From positions 310,001-374,000 of the forward strand of contig NZ_MIJE01000001.1 of NCBI RefSeq assembly GCF_001730225.1: DNA of 64,000 bases, read 5' to 3'. This document shows positions 19,168-27,500 of this stretch, piece after piece; position 1 is the stretch's first letter; each line of letters starts with the position of its first letter. The stretch is from Desulfuribacillus alkaliarsenatis (GTDB taxonomy: Bacteria > Bacillota > Bacilli > Desulfuribacillales > Desulfuribacillaceae). The notes beneath the pieces were generated by a model. It ran no database searches and was not told the origin of the DNA. It saw nothing but the letters and a program-made list of their open reading frames with translations. A program made the position numbers and the translations under genes.

Positions 19168-19196
19168 ATAGCTCTGCCACAGGCAGAGCTATTTTT
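19168..19196 (+). terminator. Terminator after htpX
   Basis: An 11-bp perfect stem, ATAGCTCTGCC with GGCAGAGCTAT, encloses a three-base loop and is followed by five T residues. This is a strong Rho-independent terminator. Confidence 0.9.
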
Positions 19197-19261
19197 AGAT
19201 TCTAGAATATATAATAGAAAAAAATCTGTAGGATTGTATATTTCAGGAGGAATTTAACTAA

Positions 19262-19279
19262 TTTTGTCGAAAAGACAAA
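19262..19279 (+). promoter_or_regulatory. Spo0A-type box in the comG leader
   Basis: TTTTGTCGAAAA (19262-19273) contains a perfect 0A-box core, TGTCGAA. The six bases TTTGTC also pair with GACAAA at 19274-19279 as a small hairpin. An AGGAGG (19245-19250) lies upstream with no usable start codon in the comG frame. The box is about 20 bases before the first gene of the pseudopilus operon. Confidence 0.5.
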
Positions 19280-19291
19280 TATAGACTAAAG

Positions 19292-20458
19292 ATGGAAAGT
19301 AATAGACTGAGATGGGAAGGGGAGCTCAATATAAACAAATTACTAAATATAATAAAAACTAAAAAAAGTAAAGATGTACCAAGTGTAGAGGAAGATTTTA
19401 TTATTGACACTGTTATACGAGATGCCTGTTTATTTAAAGCAAGCGATATTCATTTAGAGCCAGGAAAAAACTATTATCGTATAAGAGTTCGAATTGACGG
19501 AAAACTACATGAGCGTGTATCGGGGCTAATGATACATTATCAAAACATGGTCAATCGTATTAAATATCTAGCTAATATGAATATTGCAGAGAAACGGGCT
19601 CCTCAGGATGGTGCATTACGTTGGAGTAGTCCAGAGGTTGACATTCGTATCTCTACAATGCCAATGGCTTATGGCGAAAAATGTGTAATCAGGATTTTAA
19701 AGAGTCAGGATTTATCTAATGACTTTAACAGCTTAGGAATTCCTCAGAATGTTTTAACCCACTTTTTACAAGCACTTCGAAAAGATAATGGCTTAATCCT
19801 TGTTGCGGGTCCGACTGGATCAGGAAAGTCTACGACATTATATACAGCACTTCATCATTTGAACAACCCTCAACATAATATAATTACAATAGAAGATCCA
19901 ATAGAATATATGATACAAGGTATAAATCAAATGCAAATACATCAAGAACGTAGCGTTACATTTTCCTCTGCATTGCGCTCAATCTTACGTCAAGATCCAG
20001 ATATAATAATGATTGGGGAAATTCGTGACCACGAAACAGCGGACATAGCAATTAGAGCTTCCCTTACAGGACACAAGATATTATCGACGTTACATACTAA
20101 TAACGCAGTAAGTGCCTTATACCGCTTGTTGGATATGGATATCCAACCATATCTAGCTGTCCAAGGAATATCAGCAGTAGTAGCTCAACGTTTAGTAAGA
20201 AAGGTTTGTACAAACTGTACAGGGTCTGGATGTGATATATGCCTATTTACAGGATACTGTGGGAGAACTGGAGTATTTGAAATCATAACCATGGATGAAG
20301 CGATTTCTCAACATATAATGAAACGGGGAACAGCTAGCGAACTCACTAAAATGTTAAAAGAACGTGGCTGGTTATCTATGCTTGATAATGCGCAAATACT
20401 ACTATCGAAGGGAGTTATAGATGAACAAGAGTATCAAGAATTATCTTACTCAATATAG
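19292..20458 (+). CDS. comGA: Type II secretion/competence pilus ATPase (ComGA/PilB-like)
   Basis: This cytoplasmic ATPase powers assembly of a type IV/competence pseudopilus. The 388-residue product has an N-terminal domain with KASDIHLEP, then the GspE core: Walker A GPTGSGKST, the Asp-box region IITIEDPIEY and Walker B-like IIMIGEIRDHETA. The His box is in LSTLHTN. A four-Cys zinc element, CTNCTGSGCDIC, lies near the C-terminus, as in PilB and GspE. The ATG has no clear ribosome site; AGGAGG is 41 bases upstream. A six-codon TTG...TAG reading frame lies between them, possibly a coupling leader. The symbol is by context with the following genes. Confidence 0.87.
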   Translation: MESNRLRWEGELNINKLLNIIKTKKSKDVPSVEEDFIIDTVIRDACLFKASDIHLEPGKNYYRIRVRIDGKLHERVSGLMIHYQNMVNRIKYLANMNIAEKRAPQDGALRWSSPEVDIRISTMPMAYGEKCVIRILKSQDLSNDFNSLGIPQNVLTHFLQALRKDNGLILVAGPTGSGKSTTLYTALHHLNNPQHNIITIEDPIEYMIQGINQMQIHQERSVTFSSALRSILRQDPDIIMIGEIRDHETADIAIRASLTGHKILSTLHTNNAVSALYRLLDMDIQPYLAVQGISAVVAQRLVRKVCTNCTGSGCDICLFTGYCGRTGVFEIITMDEAISQHIMKRGTASELTKMLKERGWLSMLDNAQILLSKGVIDEQEYQELSYSI

Positions 20459-21476
20459 ACATAATCACACACAACTATCCGAAATTGCTTCCCAATTAGG
20501 AGAGTTATTAGATTCAGGTGTTGACATACGGCTAGCGTTTTACACTTTAAGCAAGCATGCTCGGCTTAATAAAGCATTTAAAGATATGAAATGGAAGCAA
20601 TACCTAGAGGAAGGTAAAGACTTATCATTTGTTTTTAGAGAATATCAATTTCCTTTTTTGTTTGTAAGCACAATAAAAGCTGGTGAAGACAGTGGGAGAA
20701 TCGTTCAGAGCTTATACTTACTTGCAGACCATTACGAAAAGCTTGGTGAGCTAAAAAATAAGATTAGTCAAGCATTAATGTACCCTTTAATGATTTTAAT
20801 TACTGTATTATTTAGCTTTTATTTTATGTTGTACTTTGTGCTACCAAACTTCAAACAATTATACCATGGACTAGGACTTACAGTGCCCAGTAGTACAAGC
20901 TATCTATTTACTATTCAAGCCTGGCTGGTAGATAACAATAATAATTTATTATATGTAATCCTAGGGATGGCAATTGTAATTTTATTAGCAGTTGCTATAA
21001 AACCAATACGATTTTATCTAATGTGGTTAGCCTTATATATACCGATGATTGGAAGTTTGTTTCGTTATATGAATACCCATGTGTTGGTTATGCAGCTTTC
21101 TATGTTAATAAAAGGTGGCATATCTGTAAATGAGGCATTCTCTAGTATAGAAAATCTCTACAGAGGTCCGATAGCGAAGGAAGTTAATAATCTAAAACAG
21201 CAAGTTGTAGCAGGGAATCAAATTAGCGTCACGTTAAGTAAAATGAAATGCTTTGATCAAAACTTAGTTGGCTTCGTAGAGCTTGGTGAAGCAACAGGAA
21301 ATTTAGATTCAAGCTTTACGGGGGCAGAGATTTTCTATAATATGCGCATGAAAAATCTAATTCAAATTTTATTAAAAAGCATAGAGCCAGCAATCATTTT
21401 AGTATTAGGTATTGCGGTTGCATTGATTATTGTAACAATGCTACTACCCTTATTTGATTTATTAGAAAATATTTAA
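20421..21476 (+). CDS. comGB: Pseudopilus inner-membrane platform protein (ComGB/GspF-like)
   Basis: This polytopic membrane protein forms the platform on which pseudopilins are assembled. The 351-residue protein has the GspF pattern: two repeated cytoplasmic helical domains and three membrane helices at about 130-155, 175-195 and 320-345. Family motifs AGEDSGRIVQSLYLLADHYE and LGEATGNLDSS are present in the first and second halves. The start overlaps the ATPase end by 38 bases with GGGAG before ATG, implying coupled translation. It is required with ComGA for DNA uptake or secretion in relatives. Confidence 0.88.
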   Translation: MNKSIKNYLTQYRHNHTQLSEIASQLGELLDSGVDIRLAFYTLSKHARLNKAFKDMKWKQYLEEGKDLSFVFREYQFPFLFVSTIKAGEDSGRIVQSLYLLADHYEKLGELKNKISQALMYPLMILITVLFSFYFMLYFVLPNFKQLYHGLGLTVPSSTSYLFTIQAWLVDNNNNLLYVILGMAIVILLAVAIKPIRFYLMWLALYIPMIGSLFRYMNTHVLVMQLSMLIKGGISVNEAFSSIENLYRGPIAKEVNNLKQQVVAGNQISVTLSKMKCFDQNLVGFVELGEATGNLDSSFTGAEIFYNMRMKNLIQILLKSIEPAIILVLGIAVALIIVTMLLPLFDLLENI

Positions 21477-21502
21477 AAACGAGCGACGGGGGCGGAGGAT
21501 AA

Positions 21503-22039
21503 ATGGGTGGAATCAAAAACATGAAAGTCAAGAAAAAGAAATTCAAAAAAACAATAGAAGAAAGAAAGAAACTCAGTACAAACCAAACAGGATTTACCTT
21601 GATTGAGTTGATGATTGCTATCACAATTATAGTCATTGTTATGGCTATTGCCATACCTAATTTTCAAAAAGCTGGTGAAACTGCACAGATTTCCGGGTGT
21701 GATGGCAATAAAAAAATAATTATGGCACAGCTTGAGAATTATTTTATGATTAATGGTCAATACCCATTACTAGAAAATATTGATGGAGAAAACGGCATAA
21801 AGCTCTTCTATGATGATTTTGATATAGACGAACAGCTTGCAAACGGTAATTGGTTTCATGGTGCATACCAAGAACTTGCAGCAAACGATAAAGAAGATTG
21901 GCATGCTGTTAATCTACTAGAAATGAAAGAGGAAGGGTTTTTGCAGCAAATTGCTATATGTCCCAGGGGTGGTTTCTATTTAATAAAGCTCGGTGATAAT
22001 AATCGTGTTACTGACATTATGTGCTCAGTATTAAACTAA
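21503..22039 (+). CDS. comGC: Major-type pseudopilin (ComGC/GspG-like)
   Basis: A type III-signal (prepilin) protein of 178 residues. The leader is long and basic (KKKKFKK) and ends at the prepilin peptidase site NQTG/FTLIELMIAI, with the conserved Glu at +5. A helix of about 25 hydrophobic residues follows. The mature part is about 145 residues and has a GspG-like opening (IPNFQKA). Cys residues at about 75 and 153 and near the end could form disulfides. ATG 21503 has GGAGG four bases upstream; ATG 21521 would also fit. A prepilin peptidase is not in the window. Confidence 0.85.
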   Translation: MGGIKNMKVKKKKFKKTIEERKKLSTNQTGFTLIELMIAITIIVIVMAIAIPNFQKAGETAQISGCDGNKKIIMAQLENYFMINGQYPLLENIDGENGIKLFYDDFDIDEQLANGNWFHGAYQELAANDKEDWHAVNLLEMKEEGFLQQIAICPRGGFYLIKLGDNNRVTDIMCSVLN

Positions 22040-22042
22040 CAT

Positions 22043-22483
22043 ATGAATTGCAAAAAAGGGTTTACGCTATTAGAGGTATTGTTAGTAATTGTAATTATCT
22101 CAACAATTATGATTCCTGTGTATCCGACGGTAGAGAGGCAATATCAGTATTACTTACTAGAACAGGAAGCTCAAAAGCTGGCCACATTCCTGGAACGTTC
22201 TAGACAGCAGGCGATATTGGAGAAAAGAAGGACAGTAGTTAGGTTCTATGTATCTTCATTTCCCAATAGCTATGGTCTGCGGGATGAAGTGAATATTGTT
22301 GAACGACACTACCTGCCTGATGATATTAGCTTATACCAAAATATTGCTAGTAATAATTTGATAGAGTTCGGTTCACTAGGAAATGTTAGACCAGCGGGCG
22401 GCACTATTCGCTTAACCAACTCCTACGGGCAATCTAAGGAAATAATAATCCACCTTTTTTCTGGCATTATAGAAGTGCGCTAA
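22043..22483 (+). CDS. comGD: Minor pseudopilin (ComGD/GspH-like)
   Basis: A 146-residue prepilin that starts three bases after the previous stop. The leader is just MNCKKG, cut before FTLLEVLLVIVII, with Glu at +5. The globular part, with QEAQKLATFLERSRQQAI, resembles GspH/ComGD, a minor subunit that primes pilus assembly. The terminal residues SGIIEVR form the last strand. The symbol follows order in the comG operon. Confidence 0.75.
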   Translation: MNCKKGFTLLEVLLVIVIISTIMIPVYPTVERQYQYYLLEQEAQKLATFLERSRQQAILEKRRTVVRFYVSSFPNSYGLRDEVNIVERHYLPDDISLYQNIASNNLIEFGSLGNVRPAGGTIRLTNSYGQSKEIIIHLFSGIIEVR

Positions 22484-22578
22484 TGTGAACTACTAACCAA
22501 TTATCGAGACGCATCAAGTGGGAGTTTCCTAATCATAAGAATATTATTTTAAATTAAATTATATGGAGTCGGGTAGGC

Positions 22579-23013
22579 ATGAGAACTAAAGGCGGCTATA
22601 TATTAGTAGAATTATTAATATCAGTGCAAATCATTCTTGTGATTATTTTGTTTATCGTAACGGTGACTATGTTTAATCGTACAGCAATTCATGGTAACGA
22701 ACAGAGGCAAGCGGCGCTATACACTCTCCAATCAGAGATGGAGCTATTTATCGCTAACCATATAGCAGAGACTAAAAATAGCGATGATTTAATAGGTTAT
22801 GATGTTTATAATAAACAGAAATCTATAGAAGAGCTACAGCTTACTATTGAAATTGAACTTAGCTGGAGGCTTATTGATACGCATTTAGCTAATATTAAAG
22901 GACAGGTTAGCTGGCAGGATGGCAGCAGACAGCAGGTAATCACATTAGTTACCAATCAATTTATTAGAAGTAGTGAGGAGGTCATTGATGATGAATTCAT
23001 TAATGACGAATAA
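22579..23013 (+). CDS. Minor pseudopilin-like protein (ComGE position)
   Basis: A 144-residue protein with a short leader, MRTKGG, then YILVELLISVQIILVI. The usual FTLIE is replaced by YILVE, but Glu is still at +5, so prepilin cleavage after the second Gly is likely. A single hydrophobic helix and a globular region of about 110 residues follow. Its position corresponds to comGE of Bacillus; the sequence itself is too divergent to prove it. The preceding 95-base gap is the largest in this operon and no terminator is seen there. Confidence 0.65.
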   Translation: MRTKGGYILVELLISVQIILVIILFIVTVTMFNRTAIHGNEQRQAALYTLQSEMELFIANHIAETKNSDDLIGYDVYNKQKSIEELQLTIEIELSWRLIDTHLANIKGQVSWQDGSRQQVITLVTNQFIRSSEEVIDDEFINDE

Positions 23014-23479
23014 TAGTTTTCCAAAAACATTGCAAAAGGGCTTCACACTAATCGAAGTCCTGCTGGCTATGCAAATCCTTACGATAGTCCTAATGTTATT
23101 TGCTATGTTTTATATCTATCTAATAGGAGAATGGAAAACAAGTGTAGAGAAAGAAGAGCGTTTAAGCTATGAACGTCATTTTTTACACTACTTATCTAGG
23201 GATATACAGAATGCGGTATCCGTAACTAAAGATACCCATTATTTATATTTGCTTATGGACAATGGTGTTAGTTATCGCTATCATTATAAACATTTAGAAA
23301 AAAGGGTTGATGTAGGTACAAAGCAATCTAATGGGTTTAGCTACCTTGGCAGAATAACTGCGGGCGTTCATATTGATTATTTGGATTTTGAAATTACTGA
23401 TTATGGTGTGTTAGTGACCTACAAGGTGTTAGGCTCTGAAATACGGGAACGTTTTTACCGATACAGGCAGGATGGATGA
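22988..23479 (+). CDS. comGF: Minor pseudopilin (ComGF-like)
   Basis: A 163-residue protein beginning MMNSLMTNN with the prepilin site LQKG/FTLIEVLLAMQ. The mature region, with YERHFLHYLSRDIQNA followed by several beta strands, matches ComGF of Bacilli (domain also called PilW-like). The chosen start is ATG 22988, behind GAGGAGGT; an in-frame GTG at 22973 is inside the upstream gene. The overlap with the previous gene is 26 bases. ComGF is needed for assembly of the competence pseudopilus. Confidence 0.75.
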   Translation: MMNSLMTNNSFPKTLQKGFTLIEVLLAMQILTIVLMLFAMFYIYLIGEWKTSVEKEERLSYERHFLHYLSRDIQNAVSVTKDTHYLYLLMDNGVSYRYHYKHLEKRVDVGTKQSNGFSYLGRITAGVHIDYLDFEITDYGVLVTYKVLGSEIRERFYRYRQDG

Positions 23480-23482
23480 TAT

Positions 23483-23923
23483 ATGCTCGTAAATAATCAG
23501 CAAGGAAAGGTATTACCAATAATTTTAGCATTTATTATCATCGCGCAGCTAATGGGCGGTTTTTTGTTATCACAGGTAGTAGACAAACAGAAGCTAGTTA
23601 GTTATGAAGAGGCGTATATTTACAGCAACTACATAACTACAGCAGGACTAAATTCTGTGATAAACGAGGTTTATAATAATCCTGAAATTGCAAGCTTCCA
23701 AAGCACCTTATACCATAGCCTTAATGAGCTTCTATATTATGAGAATTCAATATATACAGGCATGTTCACAATTGACTTAATACCACAAAGTGATGAGTTA
23801 GTAGAAATAAAGGTTAAGAGCAAGGTGCATGTACCTAATATAGAATTTGATGTTAATAATGTAGTAGTAGCATTAGTTGAATTGAATACGGGCAAAATAA
23901 TAAAAAAAGAATGGTTTGAATAA
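23483..23923 (+). CDS. ComGG-like protein at the end of the pseudopilus operon
   Basis: A 146-residue protein with one N-terminal helix (VLPIILAFIIIAQLMGGF) preceded by NNQQGK. It lacks a strict prepilin motif because there is no Glu at +5. The remaining ~105 residues are soluble. Position (after comGF, three bases from its stop) and architecture fit ComGG, which is poorly conserved. The assignment is by context and not by sequence. Confidence 0.55.
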   Translation: MLVNNQQGKVLPIILAFIIIAQLMGGFLLSQVVDKQKLVSYEEAYIYSNYITTAGLNSVINEVYNNPEIASFQSTLYHSLNELLYYENSIYTGMFTIDLIPQSDELVEIKVKSKVHVPNIEFDVNNVVVALVELNTGKIIKKEWFE

Positions 23924-24038
23924 ATCTAATTGTAGCTTGCCTATTAGTTGATATAGTGTAACAATAGTCAGAGAAGTTTAGCTAATAGAGTTTCACATAA
24001 TTAGCGTGTAGCTATGCTTATTAGGAGGAGAGGTTTCG

Positions 24039-24611
24039 ATGGCTTACAATATATATTTAGTTGGTATGATGGGAACAGGCAAGACTACAATTGGGAAAAA
24101 GCTAGCAGAACATTTAAACAGACAATTTATAGATATAGATCAATATATAGTAGAAGAGCATGGTAGGAGTATTTCAGATATATTTGCTACAAATGGAGAA
24201 GCATATTTTAGGGATCTAGAGACCGATGCTCTGCGCACTATTAGTGATAAAGGTGAAACCAATCCAGCTGTTGTAGCAACAGGTGGTGGGGCTTTTGAAC
24301 GCGAGCTTAATCGTAAAATTTTAATGGACTCGGGCAAGATTGTGTGGCTCACAACTAGCATTGAAGAGATAGTTAAACGCCTTAATAATGACACAACAAG
24401 ACCTCTGTTGCAGACAAGTGAAAAAAAGGGCAAATCTCAAGATTCACATAATAATGAGCTTGAGCAACGCATCACAACACTGATGGCTTCTCGTGAGCAT
24501 AATTATCGGCTAGCCGACATTCATGTTACGACTGATAACAAGAGCCCAGAAGATATAGTGGAAGAAATAACTGCTAAACTCCCTATCAAATATAACAATC
24601 TCAATGGATGA
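24039..24611 (+). CDS. aroK: Shikimate kinase AroK
   Basis: This kinase phosphorylates shikimate with ATP in the aromatic amino-acid pathway. The 190-residue product has Walker A GMMGTGKTT (about 9-17), the shikimate-binding IDIDQYIVEEHGRSI and FRDLETDAL segments, the central ATGGGAF loop and the lid Arg in TRPLL. Residues ~125-140 form a polar insertion (SEKKGKSQDSHNNE) not typical of the family. AGGAGG precedes the ATG. It follows the comG operon, as in Bacillus; aroQ appears at 43 kb. Confidence 0.93.
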   Translation: MAYNIYLVGMMGTGKTTIGKKLAEHLNRQFIDIDQYIVEEHGRSISDIFATNGEAYFRDLETDALRTISDKGETNPAVVATGGGAFERELNRKILMDSGKIVWLTTSIEEIVKRLNNDTTRPLLQTSEKKGKSQDSHNNELEQRITTLMASREHNYRLADIHVTTDNKSPEDIVEEITAKLPIKYNNLNG

Positions 24612-24747
24612 GCGTAAATCCCAATAGATATATTTTGACGAAACGGCGTTTAAATAATAGAATAAAGAGGTTATACTAAAGTGTATATCTATGAACACGG
24701 AAATAGCTCTAGCATTTGCTGCAATCGGAATGGGGGACAACATAAGT

Positions 24748-26682
24748 ATGTGTGGTATTAGTGGAATATATAATAAAAATCGAACACAATTAAAAGAAGT
24801 GGACTCTACATATGAAATAGAAGCAAAGAAACTCCTAGAAAGCATGACCCAACAAATTTTACACCGTGGACCTGATGATTTCGGTTTTCATATTAACGGT
24901 CCTGCTGGTTTAGGTTTTCGTAGATTAAGTATTATTGACTTAGAGGGCGGGCATCAACCCCTTACTAATGAGGATGGTACGGTTTGGATTGCTTTTAATG
25001 GAGAGATATATAATTATAAAGAGCTACGTGAAGAGTTAATAACTAAAGGACATAGATTTTCTACGGATTCAGATACGGAAGTAATTATTCACCTGTATGA
25101 GGAGCTTGGCCCTAAATGTGCTGAAAGGCTTCGTGGTATGTTTGCTTTTCTTATTTGGGATGAGAAAAATCAGCGCTTGTACGGTGCCCGTGATCCATTT
25201 GGCATAAAACCATATTATTATGTTGAAACAAATGAACGCTTTGCCTTTGCTTCAGAAATAAAAAGTCTACTGCAACTACCAGAATATAAAGCTGAAGTGG
25301 ACGAACAATCTTTTTTAAATTACTTAACATTTCAGTATGTTCCAGATCCGATGACGATGTTTAAGGGCATTATGAAATTGCCAGCGGCGCACTACTTTAC
25401 AATTGAAAATAACGAAATGAATATTGAACGCTATTGGAAGGTTGATTTTAAGCCTGATGAATCGAAGGATTTAAACTATTTTGTTGAAGGTATAAGGGAC
25501 GTAATGCGTGACTCTGTAAAAGCACATTTAGTAAGCGATGTGCCTAGGGGAGCATTTCTGTCGTCTGGTATTGACTCCAGTGCAATCGTTGCCTTAGTCA
25601 AGGAAATAGAGGATGTAAGAACATTTACCGTCGGATTTGATTGTGGTAAATATAATGAGGCTGATTATGCAAGGGAAACGGCAAATTATATAGGTACTAA
25701 ACATGAAGACTTAACCATTACTTCGGAAATGTTTTGGACAAACTTACCTCGCTTAGTTTGGCACCAGGATGACCCAGTAGCTGACCCTTCGGCAATTGCA
25801 CTATACTTCGTTGCGAAAATTGCCAGTGAGCATATAACGGTGGTACTGTCAGGGGAGGGTGCTGATGAAATCTTTGGTGGATATAACATCTACCATGAGC
25901 CTGAATCGCTGAAAATGTTTCAATACATACCACCAGGACTACGTAAAACCTTAGCTGACGTTGCAAGTGTGTTACCTGAGGGAATGAAGGGTAAGGGCTT
26001 TATACAACGTGGTTCCAAGAGTGTAGAGGAGCGCTTCTTTGGCAATGCATTTATCTTTAACGAAGACGAAAAAAAACAGCTTTCGACATTAGAAGAACGA
26101 TTCTTCCAATTTTATCGAAAGCCTAATGATGTTACCAGAGAGGTTTATAACAAAGCAGTTGGTTATGATGACATAACAAAAATGCAATATTTAGATTTGC
26201 ATACATGGCTGCCAGGTGACATTTTAATGAAAGCTGATAAAATGACAATGGCAAATTCCTTAGAACTACGAGTACCTTTCCTTGATAAGAAAGTGTTCGA
26301 ATTTGCTGCGACAATTCCAACAAAATATCGTGTTCATAACGGAACTACAAAATACGCCCTGCGTGAAGCGATGAAGCAGGTATTGCCTGAGCAAGTAGCT
26401 AACCGTAAGAAGCTTGGTTTTCCAGTACCTACTCGGGATTGGTTGCGCGGTGGATTATATCGCCCAATATATGAGTTGATTGTTGATAGCCAGACAGAGC
26501 ACTTAATAAGCAAGAATGAAGTGCTAAATCTACTTGAAATCCATAAGTCTGGAAAGGCTGACGTAAGTAGAAAGCTATGGACGATTATTATCTTTATGCT
26601 ATGGCATCGTATTTTTATCGAAAAACGTGAAACATTTGAGCCTATGGGACGTAAACGAGACTATGCTGCTCTGGCGCAATAG
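24748..26682 (+). CDS. asnB: Glutamine-hydrolysing asparagine synthase AsnB
   Basis: AsnB makes asparagine from aspartate, ATP and glutamine. The N-terminal nucleophile must follow Met directly, so the start is ATG 24748 (MCGISGIYNK, catalytic Cys2). An ATG 57 bases upstream would extend past it. GGGGGAC is the site. The glutaminase domain (about 1-200) carries ILHRGPDDFG and FNGEIYN. The synthetase domain (about 215-580) has the PP-loop LSSGIDSSA and EGADEIFGGY. The 644 residues are of normal length for the long AsnB class. Its end overlaps the convergent gene at 26642 by 41 bases. Confidence 0.95.
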   Translation: MCGISGIYNKNRTQLKEVDSTYEIEAKKLLESMTQQILHRGPDDFGFHINGPAGLGFRRLSIIDLEGGHQPLTNEDGTVWIAFNGEIYNYKELREELITKGHRFSTDSDTEVIIHLYEELGPKCAERLRGMFAFLIWDEKNQRLYGARDPFGIKPYYYVETNERFAFASEIKSLLQLPEYKAEVDEQSFLNYLTFQYVPDPMTMFKGIMKLPAAHYFTIENNEMNIERYWKVDFKPDESKDLNYFVEGIRDVMRDSVKAHLVSDVPRGAFLSSGIDSSAIVALVKEIEDVRTFTVGFDCGKYNEADYARETANYIGTKHEDLTITSEMFWTNLPRLVWHQDDPVADPSAIALYFVAKIASEHITVVLSGEGADEIFGGYNIYHEPESLKMFQYIPPGLRKTLADVASVLPEGMKGKGFIQRGSKSVEERFFGNAFIFNEDEKKQLSTLEERFFQFYRKPNDVTREVYNKAVGYDDITKMQYLDLHTWLPGDILMKADKMTMANSLELRVPFLDKKVFEFAATIPTKYRVHNGTTKYALREAMKQVLPEQVANRKKLGFPVPTRDWLRGGLYRPIYELIVDSQTEHLISKNEVLNLLEIHKSGKADVSRKLWTIIIFMLWHRIFIEKRETFEPMGRKRDYAALAQ

Positions 26683-27340
26683 GATCAATCACTTTTATAA
26701 TAGGTGATATTTCTTCGCTATCAAGATATTCTATATAAAAATGAGCAAAATAATTGTTGGTTTGAAATATAAAAGTATTGCTAGAGTCTGATAACCAAGG
26801 GTGGGTTACAGGCTCTTTTGTTTGTAATTTCTGAAAATTGAGTAATTCCTGAAATGCAAGTAATTCTTGGGACGCAAGTATTTCTTCAAACAAGGTCGCA
26901 GGTAAATACTCATTAGCGGCGACATCTAAGAACACACCGTCGAGTTCTATAAAAAGCATTAAGGGTCCAATATGATGAACCTTTCCGCTTTCCGCTTTAT
27001 CTTTTACTAGTGAAATTGGCAAAGTAGAAGCATCCAAATAGCCAAAAAAACTGTTTAAATATGTTTCCTCAATCAAACGGTCATTTTGCCAAACGCGATA
27101 ACCAGCTACAAGCTTACGGTCTTGAGGGTCTAGCACCCACTCGATTTGTTTCTGCTGCTGTTCTATTGTTTGTTCAGTTGCTGTCGAAGCAATTGCCATA
27201 TTCATAAACGACTGTTGCTCGACTGGAAAGAAATCAGTAATGCTTGTAGTGACTATATAGATTAGGCTAAAAATAAGGGCGATTAAGCAGATAGTCCGAA
27301 ACTTACAAACTAAAGTATGGACAGTAGTCAATTGTGACAT
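26642..27340 (-). CDS. Hypothetical membrane-anchored protein with a Spo0A-box promoter
   Basis: A 232-residue protein I do not recognise. One N-terminal helix (CLIALIFSLIYIVTTSI) is followed by about 195 residues that should lie outside the membrane. The middle has an uneven Leu/Gln repeat, QELLAFQELLNFQKL, suggesting a short coiled coil. The start is ATG 27340, six bases after GGAGG; a farther in-frame start at 27418 has none. A perfect 0A-box and a TATAAT lie upstream (27449-27476), so expression at entry to sporulation is possible. It overlaps asnB tail to tail. Confidence 0.65.
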   Translation of the reverse strand: MSQLTTVHTLVCKFRTICLIALIFSLIYIVTTSITDFFPVEQQSFMNMAIASTATEQTIEQQQKQIEWVLDPQDRKLVAGYRVWQNDRLIEETYLNSFFGYLDASTLPISLVKDKAESGKVHHIGPLMLFIELDGVFLDVAANEYLPATLFEEILASQELLAFQELLNFQKLQTKEPVTHPWLSDSSNTFIFQTNNYFAHFYIEYLDSEEISPIIKVIDPIAPEQHSLVYVP

Positions 27341-27448
27341 ATAAATCCTCCCTGTGTAGTATTGTTCACAAGCTTGTCGAAGAAAGCTTGTCCAAAGAGT
27401 CTGTCCTAATCCTATCACCCTATAGTTGAAAAGTTTGTTTGTTTTTGT

Positions 27449-27476
27449 ATTATAAGTTAAAAAGTTTTCGACAAAA
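27449..27476 (-). promoter_or_regulatory. Spo0A-type box with a -10 element upstream of the unknown membrane protein
   Basis: On the minus strand TTTTGTCGAAAA (27476-27465) holds a perfect TGTCGAA 0A core. TATAAT (27454-27449) follows 10 bases later. This fits an activated promoter in which the 0A box overlaps the -35 region. A second TGTCGAA core lies at 27375-27381 on the plus strand, closer to the gene. Confidence 0.5.
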
Positions 27477-27500
27477 TGCTAGCTAATCTCCATTTAAATG

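Noticed and set aside
26082-26088. TTCGACA (reverse 0A core) inside asnB
   Set aside because: Coding sequence, no promoter elements nearby.
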